Assembly: GCF_001014615.2 (NCBI RefSeq)
Contig: NZ_LBCQ02000008.1
Span: forward strand, 1-64,000
Origin: Aquamicrobium sp. LC103
GTDB lineage: Bacteria > Pseudomonadota > Alphaproteobacteria > Rhizobiales > Rhizobiaceae
Direction of reading: 5' to 3'
Length of the DNA stretch: 64,000 nucleotides
Shown in pieces: positions 8,107 through 17,295 of this stretch. Under the pieces are notes generated by a model that was not told the origin of the DNA, ran no database searches, and saw nothing but the letters and a program-made list of their open reading frames with translations. Positions within the stretch are counted from its first letter, which is position 1. Every line of letters begins with the position of its first letter. The position numbers and the translations under genes are program-made.

Positions 8107-9048
8107 ATGACTCGATACGTTCTGCAACGGCTTCTCGGCATGCTGAGCGTCATGTTTGTCGTGGTCACGATCGTCTTCGTCATCGTGCGCGTCGCTCCGG
8201 GCGATCCGGCCGCTGTTATGCTGGGGCCCGACGCGACACCCGCGGACATCGAGGCGCTGCGTGGCAGGCTGGGCATCGACCAGCCCCTTGTCATGCAGTA
8301 TCTCTTCTTTCTGGGCCAACTCCTGCGGGGTGACCTCGGCCAATCGATATTCCTCGACATGCCAGTGGCCAGCGCTTTGCTGGATCGAGCCGAGCCGACC
8401 TTTTTCCTGACGTTGTTCTCCATTTTGATCGCCAGCGCGATCGCGCTGCCCGTTGGCATCCTTGCCGCATATCGCCGCGGCAGCTTTTTCGACCAATCCG
8501 TGACGACGCTGACGATGCTTGCCGCCAGCATTCCCAGCTTCTGGCTCGGCCTGATCCTGATCCAGGTCTTTGCGGTCCGTCTGGGCTGGTTCCCTGTGGC
8601 AGGTTATGGCGGGCCGGATGCGTCGTTTGCCACGAGGCTCAGTCATCTCGTCCTGCCTGCCTTCGCGCTCGGTGTGGTCTCCTCCGCGCTGATCACCCGT
8701 TTCACGCGAGCGTCCATGCTCGACGTGCTGAACGACGATTACGTGCGTACCGCGCGTTCCAAGGGCATGAGCGAGTTCCGTGTCGTCCTCAAGCACGCAT
8801 TCAAGAACGCGTTGATTCCAGTCTTGACGGTACTTGGGCTGACGGCGGCGCTGCTCGTTTCCGGCGCGGTTGTCACCGAAACGGTGTTCAGCTTGCCCGG
8901 CGTCGGCAATCTCGTGGTGTCCGCTGTGCTCAGGCGTGACTACCCGGTGATTCAGGGTGCGCTTCTGGTGATCGCCGCGATCTATGTTCTCATAAACTTC
9001 GGCATCGACATGCTCTACCTGATGATCGATCCACGGGTGCGCTACTGA
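8107..9048 (+). CDS. ABC transporter permease, DppB type
   Basis: This is a 313-residue inner-membrane protein with about six membrane segments and the N-terminal signature of DppB/OppB permeases (MTRYVLQRLLGMLSV). APGDPAAVMLG in the first periplasmic loop and the EAA loop near residue 215 (DYVRTARSKGMSEFRVVLKH) are also typical. I chose the ATG at 8107 because AGGAGA lies 7 bases upstream; an ATG at 8086 is in frame but poorly placed. Its stop overlaps the start of the next permease, so the two are translationally coupled. Confidence 0.92.
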   Translation: MTRYVLQRLLGMLSVMFVVVTIVFVIVRVAPGDPAAVMLGPDATPADIEALRGRLGIDQPLVMQYLFFLGQLLRGDLGQSIFLDMPVASALLDRAEPTFFLTLFSILIASAIALPVGILAAYRRGSFFDQSVTTLTMLAASIPSFWLGLILIQVFAVRLGWFPVAGYGGPDASFATRLSHLVLPAFALGVVSSALITRFTRASMLDVLNDDYVRTARSKGMSEFRVVLKHAFKNALIPVLTVLGLTAALLVSGAVVTETVFSLPGVGNLVVSAVLRRDYPVIQGALLVIAAIYVLINFGIDMLYLMIDPRVRY

Positions 9049-9905
9049 TGGCTGCCACGGACGCATATGCCGCGCCGCGGCTGACAACGCTGATCATCCA
9101 GCGCAAGACGCTCGCCATCGGTCTCCTCATCCTCGTCGTCATCGCACTGCTGGCGGTGCTCGCGCCGTGGGTGGCACCGCATTCGCCGAGCCGCCTATCC
9201 ATCGTCAACCGGCTTCAGCCGCCGGGACTCGAATGGTTCTTCGGTACGGATGAATTCGGTCGGGATATATTCAGCCGGACAATTTATGCGGGACAGCTGT
9301 CGTTGCTCGTGGGCGCGGCGGCCACCGTCTTCGCCTGCGTGGTGGGGATCACGCTCGGGATCGTCGCCGGCTTTTTCCGCAAGGCAGACGCCGTCGTCTC
9401 GCGCCTGGTCGATGCAATGATGGCATTTCCCGACATCCTGCTGGCGATTGCACTGGTTGCCGCGCTCGGCCCTTCGCTCGCCACGGTGATCGTCGCACTC
9501 GGCATCGTCTATGCGCCGCGCCTGGCGCGTATCGTGCGCGCCTCCACGCTCGTCATACGCGAACTGCCCTATGTGGAAGCCGCCCGCGCGCTCGGCGTGC
9601 CGACCTGGCGGATCATGACACGGCATGTCCTGCGCAATCTCGTCTCGCCCATCCTCGTGCAGGCGACCTTCATCTTCGCCTATGCGATGCTCGCGGAAGC
9701 GGGGCTATCCTTCCTCGGCGTCGGTGTCAGCCCCGAGATTCCCACTTGGGGCACGATGATAGCCTCCGGGCGCCAATATGTGGGTCAGGCCGACTGGATG
9801 ACGATCTTTCCTGGCATCGCGATCGTGCTTACGGTGCTGTCGCTCCAGCTCGTCGGTGATGGTTTGCGCGATCTGCTTGATCCCAGGTTGCGAAAGGACC
9901 TCTGA
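9048..9905 (+). CDS. ABC transporter permease, DppC type
   Basis: This is a 285-residue permease of the DppC/OppC type. It has an N-terminal membrane segment at about 22-42, then the conserved loop GTDEFGRDIFSRTIYAGQLS. Further membrane segments follow, with the EAA motif near 185 (VEAARALGVPTWRIMTRHVL) and LAEAGLSFLGVGV. The ATG overlaps the previous stop by one base (TGATG). It pairs with the DppB-type permease to form the membrane channel of the importer. Confidence 0.92.
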   Translation: MAATDAYAAPRLTTLIIQRKTLAIGLLILVVIALLAVLAPWVAPHSPSRLSIVNRLQPPGLEWFFGTDEFGRDIFSRTIYAGQLSLLVGAAATVFACVVGITLGIVAGFFRKADAVVSRLVDAMMAFPDILLAIALVAALGPSLATVIVALGIVYAPRLARIVRASTLVIRELPYVEAARALGVPTWRIMTRHVLRNLVSPILVQATFIFAYAMLAEAGLSFLGVGVSPEIPTWGTMIASGRQYVGQADWMTIFPGIAIVLTVLSLQLVGDGLRDLLDPRLRKDL

Positions 9906-9906
9906 C

Positions 9907-10953
9907 ATGCTGGTTTCCGCCTCATACCGGCAAGAGGCCGCGCAACTCGCCGATGACGTCGTCCTCAGGGCCGAGGATCTGCGCACGCATTTCGTGATGG
10001 GCGCGCGTGCCGCGAAATCGGTCGACGGTGTCACGCTGACGGTCAGACGCGGCCAAACGCTCGCCGTGGTCGGCGAGTCCGGATCGGGCAAGTCGGTGAC
10101 CAGCCTGTCGATCATGCGCCTGCTGTCGCATCCCGGCCGCATCGTTGGCGGTCGCATTCTCTATCGCATGCGCGACGGGTCGGTGGTCGATCTGGCGGCG
10201 CTTGGCGACAGGCGGATGAGGGGCATACGGGGCAGGGAGATCGCCATGATCTTCCAGGAACCGATGACTTCGCTCAACCCGCTCTTCACCGTCGGTGACC
10301 AGATCATGGAGATGGTGCGGCTGCACGAGCCCGTCACGCGCGGCGAGGCACGGGCGCGTGCTCTCGAGATGCTGGAGCTCGTCGAGATTCCCGCAGCGGC
10401 AAAGCGTCTCGACCAGTACCCGCACGAGATGTCGGGTGGCATGCGACAGCGCGTGATGATCGCGCTCGCGCTGGCTTGCCGGCCGGCCTTGCTGATTGCA
10501 GACGAACCCACCACGGCGCTTGATGTGACCATTCAGGCGCAGATTCTCGACCTGATGCGCCGACTTCAGCGCGAGATCGGCATGAGCATCCTGTTTGTTA
10601 CGCATAATCTCGGTGTCGTGGCTGAGATAGCTCATGAAGTTGCGGTGATGTATGCGGGCCGCGTCGTCGAGCAGGCGCGGGTCACGGAGCTGTTTGCGCG
10701 GCCACGACACCCTTACACCAAGGGTCTGCTTGCCTGCATTCCCGACCCCAAGCGCGACCGCTCGGCTGATGGAACCCGTCGCCTGCTCGATCCGATCCCC
10801 GGCAGCGTGCCAAGCGTCCTGTCCTTGCCGCGAGGGTGCTCCTTCGCTCCTCGTTGCCTGCTTGCGGAGCCAGCTTGCGAGGCTGAACCGCCCCTGCTTC
10901 AATCGGCTTCCGGGGATCACTTGACGCGTTGTCGGAGGTACGAGCTTCTGTGA
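9907..10953 (+). CDS. ABC transporter ATP-binding protein, DppD type
   Basis: This 348-residue ATPase has Walker A GESGSGKS (about 57-64), signature SGGMRQRV, Walker B LLIADEPTTALD and the switch His in FVTHNLGV. The C-terminal Cys-rich oligopeptide-transporter extension (CSFAPRC, CEAEPPLL, CRRYE) is present. The start at 9907 follows the permease stop by one base. The frame extends 17 codons upstream, but that part overlaps the permease. The stop overlaps the GTG start of the next ATPase. Confidence 0.93.
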   Translation: MLVSASYRQEAAQLADDVVLRAEDLRTHFVMGARAAKSVDGVTLTVRRGQTLAVVGESGSGKSVTSLSIMRLLSHPGRIVGGRILYRMRDGSVVDLAALGDRRMRGIRGREIAMIFQEPMTSLNPLFTVGDQIMEMVRLHEPVTRGEARARALEMLELVEIPAAAKRLDQYPHEMSGGMRQRVMIALALACRPALLIADEPTTALDVTIQAQILDLMRRLQREIGMSILFVTHNLGVVAEIAHEVAVMYAGRVVEQARVTELFARPRHPYTKGLLACIPDPKRDRSADGTRRLLDPIPGSVPSVLSLPRGCSFAPRCLLAEPACEAEPPLLQSASGDHLTRCRRYELL

Positions 10954-11939
10954 ACTCCACCCTGCATGTCCAGAAAGACAATTCCGAGGTTCTGCTTGCC
11001 GTGCGCGGCCTTGAAAAGCGGTTCTCTACCAAGAGCGGCCCGGTCAAGGCGGTCGACGGCGTGTCGTTCGAGGTGCGCCGAGGCGAGATTCTTGGGATTG
11101 TCGGGGAATCCGGCTCCGGCAAGACGACGGCGGGCCGCGCCATCCTGCGCCTGGTCGAGCCGACATCGGGGGAGGCAATCTTCGACGGCGTCGACCTGTT
11201 CGGCTTGTCGGAGAAGGAAATGCGCGCCTACCGCCGGCGTATGCAGATCATCTTCCAGGACCCTTATTCGAGCCTCAATCCGCGCATGCGTGTCGGCGAG
11301 ATCATTGGCGAGGCGATCGATACCCATGGATTGGCCAGAGGCAAGGAGCGCAAGGCCAGAATCGAGGAGCTGCTTGTCCGGGTTGGCCTGTCCGCGGAGC
11401 ATGCGCGCCGCTATCCGAACGAATTTTCCGGTGGACAGCGCCAGCGCATCGGTATCGCGCGGGCTCTTGCCGTCGAGCCCGAACTCATCATCGCCGATGA
11501 GCCCGTCTCCGCGCTCGACGTTTCCGTACAGGCGCAGGTGCTGAACCTCATCCAGCAGATCCAGCGTGATCTCGGCTTGACGATGGTCTTCATTTCGCAC
11601 GATCTGACGGTCGTCGAATATTTGTGTGACCAGATCGTGGTTCTCTACCTGGGCCGCATCATGGAGAAGGGGCCGTCGCAGGCGGTTTACGCGGCGCCGC
11701 GCCATCCTTACACGCGCGCGCTGCTCGCGACCGCTCCCGTCCCCGATCCCACCGTGAAGCGCGATCGGGTCATCCTGCAGGGCGACATACCGAGCCCGCT
11801 CGATCCGCCCTCGGGCTGCGTCTTCCGCACGCGCTGTCCACACGCCATCGAAGCCTGTGCCGAGGCTGTGCCTGCGAGCGAGGAGGTCGGCCCCGGACAC
11901 AGCGTTGCCTGCATAAGGCAGGCGGAACTTGCCAGTTGA
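10950..11939 (+). CDS. ABC transporter ATP-binding protein, DppF type
   Basis: This is a 329-residue ATPase with Walker A GESGSGKTT, signature FSGGQRQRIGIARAL, Walker B ELIIADEPVSALDVS and the switch His in ISHDLTVV. The C-terminal CVFRTRCPHA extension of DppF/OppF follows. A GTG at 10950 is preceded by GGAGGT at 10934-10939 and overlaps the preceding stop (GTGA), so it is the best start. With DppD it forms the heterodimeric motor of the importer. A RidA-family gene follows directly. Confidence 0.92.
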   Translation: MNSTLHVQKDNSEVLLAVRGLEKRFSTKSGPVKAVDGVSFEVRRGEILGIVGESGSGKTTAGRAILRLVEPTSGEAIFDGVDLFGLSEKEMRAYRRRMQIIFQDPYSSLNPRMRVGEIIGEAIDTHGLARGKERKARIEELLVRVGLSAEHARRYPNEFSGGQRQRIGIARALAVEPELIIADEPVSALDVSVQAQVLNLIQQIQRDLGLTMVFISHDLTVVEYLCDQIVVLYLGRIMEKGPSQAVYAAPRHPYTRALLATAPVPDPTVKRDRVILQGDIPSPLDPPSGCVFRTRCPHAIEACAEAVPASEEVGPGHSVACIRQAELAS

Positions 11940-11953
11940 AAGGTTTCACCCAG

Positions 11954-12418
11954 ATGACCCCCTATGCCCGGCTTGAGGCGCAAGGCCTCGTGCTTCCACC
12001 AGCTCCGACGCCGATTGCGACCTACATTCCCTACGTCATCGAAGGGGGGCTGTTATATCTTTCCGGGCAGGGGCCACGAGAAGCAGACGGTACGTTGCGC
12101 ACCGGCAAGGTTGGCGGCGATGTCGGCATGGAGCGCGCCTATGACGACGCGCGGCTGACCGGGCTCAACCTGCTTGCGGTAATGCACGACGCACTGGGCG
12201 ACCTCGGCCGTGTGCGGCGCGTCGTCAAGCTTCTCGGAATGGTGAACGCGGTGCCGGATTTCGGCGCCCACCCCAAGGTCATCAACGGCTGCTCCGATCT
12301 TCTGATCGACGTCTTCGGCGAGGCGGGACTTCATGCACGCTCCGCCGTCGGTTTCGGGTCGTTGCCCGACAACATCACCGTCGAGATCGAGGCGATCGTC
12401 GCGATCGAAGGCTCGTAG
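11954..12418 (+). CDS. RidA/YjgF/UK114-family protein
   Basis: This is a 154-residue protein of the longer RidA type. Visible marks are LYLSGQGPREADGT (about 38-51), LLAVMHDALGDLGRVRRVVK (about 77-96), the VNAVPDF stretch, the HARSAVGFGSLP region and the C-terminal EIEAIVAIEG. Proteins of the family hydrolyse reactive enamines or imines to ketones plus ammonia, or act as specific deaminases in catabolic operons. The ATG at 11954 is the likely start; a TTG at 11936 overlaps the preceding stop and is less likely. As the last gene of the operon it suggests that the imported compound yields an imine or enamine intermediate. Confidence 0.88.
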   Translation: MTPYARLEAQGLVLPPAPTPIATYIPYVIEGGLLYLSGQGPREADGTLRTGKVGGDVGMERAYDDARLTGLNLLAVMHDALGDLGRVRRVVKLLGMVNAVPDFGAHPKVINGCSDLLIDVFGEAGLHARSAVGFGSLPDNITVEIEAIVAIEGS

Positions 12419-12469
12419 AGGCCACGAGCGAATTCGAAGTTCGGCCGAGCGCCGCACCAGGATTTCGGG

Positions 12470-13693
12470 CTACTCCGCAGGTAAGGGCGCGGCCGTGGCT
12501 ACGTCGATCGCTGCCAGTTCCTCGGCCTTCGGAACGGATAGCCATTTCGCCAGCATGAAGCCTGCCGAGCCTCCGAGCAGCTTGCCGATAAGCAGAGGGA
12601 GGATCATGCTCGGTTGAAAATTGGCCGCGAAGGCCAGATGATCACCGAAGGTGAAAGCCGCACAAACGGCAAAGGCGATGGCCAGGACCTTGTCCTTGGG
12701 CTGCATCTTTCCGATCAAACGGTACATGGCGATGATGTTGGCTATGGCGGCCAGCAGGCCCGCTGCGCCTTCTGGCGATACCCCGATGCGAGAACCTATC
12801 GCCCGCATCGGTCCTTCCAGATATTTGGTGAGGAGATAGACCATCGGGAAGGCGCCCGCCAGCATGATGCCGATATAGCCGGCGATCTCGAGCGCGCGGA
12901 ACTGATCGGCTTCGTCCGCGATGATGGGATCGAAACCCCAGCTGCCGAACACGGTGCTGAACATGCTGGTGAAGTATTCGACGATCGAGAAGACCAGCAC
13001 CAGGGTGATGCCGGCATACATGATGCGGCCGAACCACAGGAACCCTGTGATCATGGCGTCGGGCACGAAGCGCAGGCCGAGCGCGATCGCCACGCAAAAG
13101 ACGATGAGCGGCAGGAGATTGCGCAGGATCTCCCCGATCGTGAGCATCACCTGGTGGGTGGCTTCCCCGCTGGTCGAGATATCGGGGCGCACTTCGAGGC
13201 CGGAAAGAGCGATCAGCGCGCAAGCGACGAAAACGCCGATCGGCACGCTGAGAATGCCTGACATGATGCCCAATGCCATGTATTTGTGGTCTGGCTTTGC
13301 CAGCATGGCCAGGCCCACCGGGATCGAGAAGATGATCGTGGCGCCCGCCATGTAGCCGACGACCATGGCGACGATCCAGGCATCGCGTGTACCCGCCAGG
13401 GCGTGCGCGAGTTGATAGCCACCCATGTCCACCGCGATGACGGTCGTGGCGGCGATGGACGGGTCGGCCCCCACCATCGCGAAAAGCGGGCCGACAGCCA
13501 GGCGGATGAATTCCGAAAGATAGGGTATCGAGGCCATGATACCGGCCACCGGAATGAAGATCGGGCCGATGGCATGGATACCCTCGATGAATTCCTTGCC
13601 GAGTCCGGATTCGGGATCACGGATCGAGGCGATGGCGCCGGCCACCGCGCAGGCCATGATGATGTAGATGATGAACGTTCCGATCTGTGCCAT
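12470..13693 (-). CDS. eutH: Ethanolamine permease-like protein EutH
   Basis: This is a 407-residue, very hydrophobic protein with about ten membrane segments. Phrases shared with enterobacterial EutH include the DMGGYQLA region (about 90-97), ATIIFSIPVGLA, KYMALGIMSGILSVPIG, GLRFVPD, MVYLLTKYLEGPM and FTFGDHLAFAANF. EutH is an ethanolamine transporter or uptake facilitator. No ethanolamine ammonia-lyase or microcompartment genes are present here. Instead it is the third gene of an operon with a kinase-like and a flavin-dependent demethylase-like gene, so it may carry ethanolamine or a methylated relative. It converges with the RidA gene on its downstream side. Confidence 0.85.
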   Translation of the reverse strand: MAQIGTFIIYIIMACAVAGAIASIRDPESGLGKEFIEGIHAIGPIFIPVAGIMASIPYLSEFIRLAVGPLFAMVGADPSIAATTVIAVDMGGYQLAHALAGTRDAWIVAMVVGYMAGATIIFSIPVGLAMLAKPDHKYMALGIMSGILSVPIGVFVACALIALSGLEVRPDISTSGEATHQVMLTIGEILRNLLPLIVFCVAIALGLRFVPDAMITGFLWFGRIMYAGITLVLVFSIVEYFTSMFSTVFGSWGFDPIIADEADQFRALEIAGYIGIMLAGAFPMVYLLTKYLEGPMRAIGSRIGVSPEGAAGLLAAIANIIAMYRLIGKMQPKDKVLAIAFAVCAAFTFGDHLAFAANFQPSMILPLLIGKLLGGSAGFMLAKWLSVPKAEELAAIDVATAAPLPAE

Positions 13694-13755
13694 TTACGTT
13701 CCCCTCGCTGCATGAATCCCGCGCGCTCATCGGTTGGGCTGCCCGGGTTTCTCGA

Positions 13756-16215
13756 TCAGTTCTTCACCCGTTCTGCGTGCGGGTCGTAAAGCGGTGCCAT
13801 GTGGATCGTGGCGGCGAAGCGCTCGTTTGCCACGACAAGCTCGTATTTTCCTGATTTCAGGAACTCCCCGTCGACGCCCGCGCTGTTGCGCACATAGCCG
13901 TAGCCGACAGGTTTCGCGATCGTGTAGCCAAAGCCGCCGCTGGTGAGATAGCCGACCGGCTCACCATTGCGCAGAATGGTTTCGCGTCCGAGGAGTACGA
14001 CAGACGGGTCTTCCATCGTGAAGCCTGCCAACCGCTTTTCAAACGGGCGCGAGATCGTCTTCTCGCAAGCTTCACGACCGATGAACGGCGTCGTCTTGCG
14101 AAGCTTCACAGCCCAGCCGAGGCCCGCCTCGAAGGGATTGTCGTTCGGCGTGATGTCGGCACCCCAGGCGCGATAGGCTTTTTCGAGCCTGAGAGACTCC
14201 AGCGCGCGATACCCGACAGGTCGGATGTCGTGGCGCCGGCCTGCATCCATCAGCGCGTCGAACACGTTGCCCGTACCCGAAAGCGGCACGTGCAGCTCCC
14301 AGCCGAGCTCGCCCACATAGGTGACGCGCAGCGCCCGCACGGCATGGCCGGCGATCCCGATCTCCCGCACATGGCCAAAGGGGAAGGCTGAATTGCCGAT
14401 ATCCGCATGCGTGACGGCAGCGAGCACGTCGCGAGCTTTCGGCCCCATCAGCGAGAGCGTGCCGTATGCTTCCGTCACGTCGGTCAGGCGGGCATCCGCA
14501 CCCGCACGGATATGGTCGGCGATCCAGCCAAAGTCGTGGGTACGGAAGCCGGTGCCCGTGACGATGTAGAACCGGTCCTCGGAAAGCCGCGCCACGGTAA
14601 GGTCGCACTCGATGCCGCCGCGCGTGTTTAGCATCTGCGTATAGGTGAGGCGGCCCGCCGACCTGGTCACGTCATTGGCGCAGATCAAGTCGAGCGCCGC
14701 GGCCGCGTCACGCCCGAAAAGTTCGAATTTGGCGAACGAGGACTGGTCGAAAATGCCTACCTTGTCGCGGACATGGGCGTGCTCCTCGCCCACCGCCTCG
14801 AACCAGTTCGGCCGACCCATGGAATAGGTATCAGCCGGTTCCATGCCCTTTGGCGCAAACCAGTTGGGCCGCTCCCAGCCGAGCTTGGAGCCGAACACGG
14901 CACGCCGCGTCTTCAGGCGTTCATAAAGCGGCGAGACGATGCGCGGACGGCCGCTCTCATATTCCTCGTGCGGGAAGGCGACGGTGTAGTGTTTGCCATA
15001 TGCCTCGAGCGTGCGCCCACATACCCAATCCCGATCTCGGTGGAGGGCGGAGAAGCGGCGGATATCGACCACCCAAAGATCCAGCGGCGCTTCGCCATTG
15101 ACCACCCACTCCGCCAGCACCCAGCCTGCTCCGCCACCGGAGGCGATGCCGAAGGCGTTGAAGCCCGCGCCCACGAACATGTTGGCGCATTCCGGAGCCA
15201 GGCCGAGAATAAAATTGCCGTCCGGCGTAAAGCTCTCCGGTCCGTTCACCATCTGCTTGACGCCGGCCGTGGCCAGCGCGGGCACACGAGCCATGGCCTG
15301 TGTCATGTGTTGCTCGAAATGCTCGAAATCGTCGTCAAAAAGCTGGAACTCCCAGCTCTCCGGCACGTCGCCTCCTGGAAGGCCCGTATGCCAGGGCTGC
15401 GGGTTCGGCTCGTAGCCGCCCATGACCAGGCCGCCCACCTCTTCCTTGAAATAGGTGCGCCGGTCCGGATCCCGGATGGTCGGTGCGTCCGGGCTCAAGC
15501 CCTCGATCTTCTCCGTCACGATATATTGGTGCTTGACCGGCTGCAGCGGTACCGAAACGCCCGCCATGGCGCCGACCTGCCGCGCCCATTGTCCGGCACA
15601 GTTCACGACCGTCTCGCAGGCGATGCGACCCCTGTTGGTTTCCACCGCCGCGATACGGTTGCCCTCCATCACAAATCCGGTCACCCGTACGCCTTCCAAG
15701 AGCTTGGCGCCGTGCATGCGCGCGCCCTTGGCGAGTGAGTTGGTTATGTCGGCGGGGTTCGCCTGCCCATCTGTTGGCAGCCAGGATGCGCCGACGAGGT
15801 CGGACGTGTCCATCAGCGGCCACATGCGCTTCACCTCTTCGGGGGATACGAGATGCATCTCCATTCCGAAGCTCTGTGCCGTGGTTGCGAGCCGGCGAAA
15901 CTCGGTCCAGCGATCCTCGTTGGTTGCGAGCCTGAGGCAGCCGGTCATTTTCCAGCCAGTCTCCAGCCCCGTTTCCTCATGCAGGTGCTTGTAGAGCTCG
16001 ACGGAGTATTTCAGCACGCGCGTGATCGACGCGGAGGAGCGAAGCTGGCCGACGAGTCCCGCCGCGTGCCAGGTGGACCCGGAGGTCAGCCGGCCCTGCT
16101 CCAGAAGGACCACGTCGGCCTTGTGGTCGCGCGCTAGGTGATAGGCGGTCGAGCAGCCGATGATGCCGCCGCCAATGACGACGACCTTGGCATGGAGGGG
16201 AAGCGCTTGGTTCAT
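13756..16215 (-). CDS. Dimethylglycine/sarcosine dehydrogenase-like FAD oxidoreductase with GcvT domain
   Basis: This is an 819-residue protein with the order found in dimethylglycine and sarcosine dehydrogenases. An FAD-binding DAO domain spans about 8-370 (VVVIGGGIIGCSTAYHL). A bridging FAO_M domain runs to about 430, and a GcvT-like folate domain with its C-terminal barrel follows to the end. STWHAAG at 47-53 contains the His that in mammalian dimethylglycine dehydrogenase carries covalent FAD. Such enzymes remove an N-methyl group and pass the carbon to tetrahydrofolate. The ATG at 16215 overlaps the stop of the kinase-like gene (ATGA); upstream in-frame codons belong to that gene's shadow. 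The neighbourhood suggests a methylated amine from choline or ethanolamine, but the exact substrate is open. Confidence 0.9.
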   Translation of the reverse strand: MNQALPLHAKVVVIGGGIIGCSTAYHLARDHKADVVLLEQGRLTSGSTWHAAGLVGQLRSSASITRVLKYSVELYKHLHEETGLETGWKMTGCLRLATNEDRWTEFRRLATTAQSFGMEMHLVSPEEVKRMWPLMDTSDLVGASWLPTDGQANPADITNSLAKGARMHGAKLLEGVRVTGFVMEGNRIAAVETNRGRIACETVVNCAGQWARQVGAMAGVSVPLQPVKHQYIVTEKIEGLSPDAPTIRDPDRRTYFKEEVGGLVMGGYEPNPQPWHTGLPGGDVPESWEFQLFDDDFEHFEQHMTQAMARVPALATAGVKQMVNGPESFTPDGNFILGLAPECANMFVGAGFNAFGIASGGGAGWVLAEWVVNGEAPLDLWVVDIRRFSALHRDRDWVCGRTLEAYGKHYTVAFPHEEYESGRPRIVSPLYERLKTRRAVFGSKLGWERPNWFAPKGMEPADTYSMGRPNWFEAVGEEHAHVRDKVGIFDQSSFAKFELFGRDAAAALDLICANDVTRSAGRLTYTQMLNTRGGIECDLTVARLSEDRFYIVTGTGFRTHDFGWIADHIRAGADARLTDVTEAYGTLSLMGPKARDVLAAVTHADIGNSAFPFGHVREIGIAGHAVRALRVTYVGELGWELHVPLSGTGNVFDALMDAGRRHDIRPVGYRALESLRLEKAYRAWGADITPNDNPFEAGLGWAVKLRKTTPFIGREACEKTISRPFEKRLAGFTMEDPSVVLLGRETILRNGEPVGYLTSGGFGYTIAKPVGYGYVRNSAGVDGEFLKSGKYELVVANERFAATIHMAPLYDPHAERVKN

Positions 16216-17123
16216 CGGTTGTGGCGTCCGTATTCTGTGAAATAGGTGTCGAGTGCGGTTTCGAGCCGTGCGAGATTGTCCTGCGTGTAGGCCTCGTAAT
16301 CCGTGCCGGGCGCATCGAGATGAATCTCGGACACCATGCTCCACATGGCTTCGCGCAGGAGCGAGGTGCATTGCATGGCCGCCAGCGCCCGTCGCGTCGG
16401 CAGATCGGGCGATCGGCCGAAATAACAGGCGAGCAGGGTTTCCGATTCTTCGGCGGAGAAACCTGCGTTGGAGGAAAGCCCGGCCAGATCGAACATCGCG
16501 GTGGAGAAGCCCGCATATTCGAAATCGATGAGCCAAAGACGCTCGCCGTCGTCGAGCAGGTTCGCCGGAAGAAGATCGTTGTGGCCGAAGACGATGGGGA
16601 GTGGAATCTGTGCCGTCTCAAGTTCATCGGCAAGATCAAGATATGCCGGCAGGTGCGGCTCCATCCGGCTCCCGCCTTCGCGTAGCGTGCGCGCATAGTC
16701 GCGGATCACATGAAATGGCCAGAACATGAAGCCCGGTCCGGACACCTGTCGCGGCATCTCGTTGTGGAAGGCGCGGATCAGCCGCGCAACGGAGACTATG
16801 TTCGCCCGCACATCGTTGCCGTCATAGGTCTTGGCGCCGAGGTAGCGCGAGACCATCATGCCGGGCGCGGTATATTCCAACTCAGGGGCGAATCCGGCTT
16901 CCACGGCCGCGCGTGCCGTCATAACCTCACGGTCGCGGAAGACGTGGTGGAAGGGGTAATCCTTGCCGAAACGAACCACATGGCGCCCGCGCCCATCGGC
17001 CACGAGCCAGCTTTCATTGCTTATGCCACCCAAGAGCGGCTCGATCTCTATCGTACCCTTCCAGATTGGCAGCGCCGCGATCCTGGCCCTGCTGTCGGGA
17101 GGGTTCCTCATCCCTTCCGCCAT
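16212..17123 (-). CDS. Choline/ethanolamine kinase-like phosphotransferase
   Basis: This is a 303-residue protein of the aminoglycoside-phosphotransferase/choline-kinase fold. GGISNESW (about 32-39) is the nucleotide loop. The catalytic GHNDLLPANLL (about 181-191) has the HxDxxxxN pattern of choline kinases, and LIDFEYAG (about 199-206) supplies the metal-binding Asp. The family phosphorylates small alcohols such as choline, ethanolamine or thiamine. The start has AAAGGGA upstream and faces the DeoR-family gene across 172 bases. It is the first gene of the operon with the flavoprotein and EutH, so phosphorylation of an imported amino alcohol is plausible. Confidence 0.83.
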   Translation of the reverse strand: MAEGMRNPPDSRARIAALPIWKGTIEIEPLLGGISNESWLVADGRGRHVVRFGKDYPFHHVFRDREVMTARAAVEAGFAPELEYTAPGMMVSRYLGAKTYDGNDVRANIVSVARLIRAFHNEMPRQVSGPGFMFWPFHVIRDYARTLREGGSRMEPHLPAYLDLADELETAQIPLPIVFGHNDLLPANLLDDGERLWLIDFEYAGFSTAMFDLAGLSSNAGFSAEESETLLACYFGRSPDLPTRRALAAMQCTSLLREAMWSMVSEIHLDAPGTDYEAYTQDNLARLETALDTYFTEYGRHNR

Positions 17124-17197
17124 CGTTCCCTTTCCGCAACTCTTCGGCTGCTCTTTGAAAGGCGAGGATCGATGCGTTCACGGATCGAGTCAATCGG

Positions 17198-17251
17198 ATT
17201 TTGTGGTTTATTGAATTTTTTTGACAAAATTGTATGCCATTAAGACAAAAT
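17198..17251. promoter_or_regulatory. Candidate DeoR-family operator repeats in divergent promoter region
   Basis: The AT-rich gap between the kinase-like and DeoR genes has GACAAAAT at 17223-17230 and again at 17244-17251, 21 bases apart (two helical turns). An inverted copy, ATTTTGT, lies at 17198-17204. TTGACA at 17221-17226 overlaps the first copy and could be a -35 box for the regulator, though no good -10 follows. Confidence 0.45.
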
Positions 17252-17295
17252 AACGGGCATAATTCCAAGAAAACGGTCAAAGAAACGGAACAAGC

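Noticed and set aside
6781-9087. 768-codon frame on the - strand
   Set aside because: Antisense to the binding-protein and permease genes; His/Arg/Gln-rich composition typical of mirrored GC-rich codons.
14773-15738. 321-codon frame on the + strand
   Set aside because: Antisense to the dimethylglycine-dehydrogenase-like gene.
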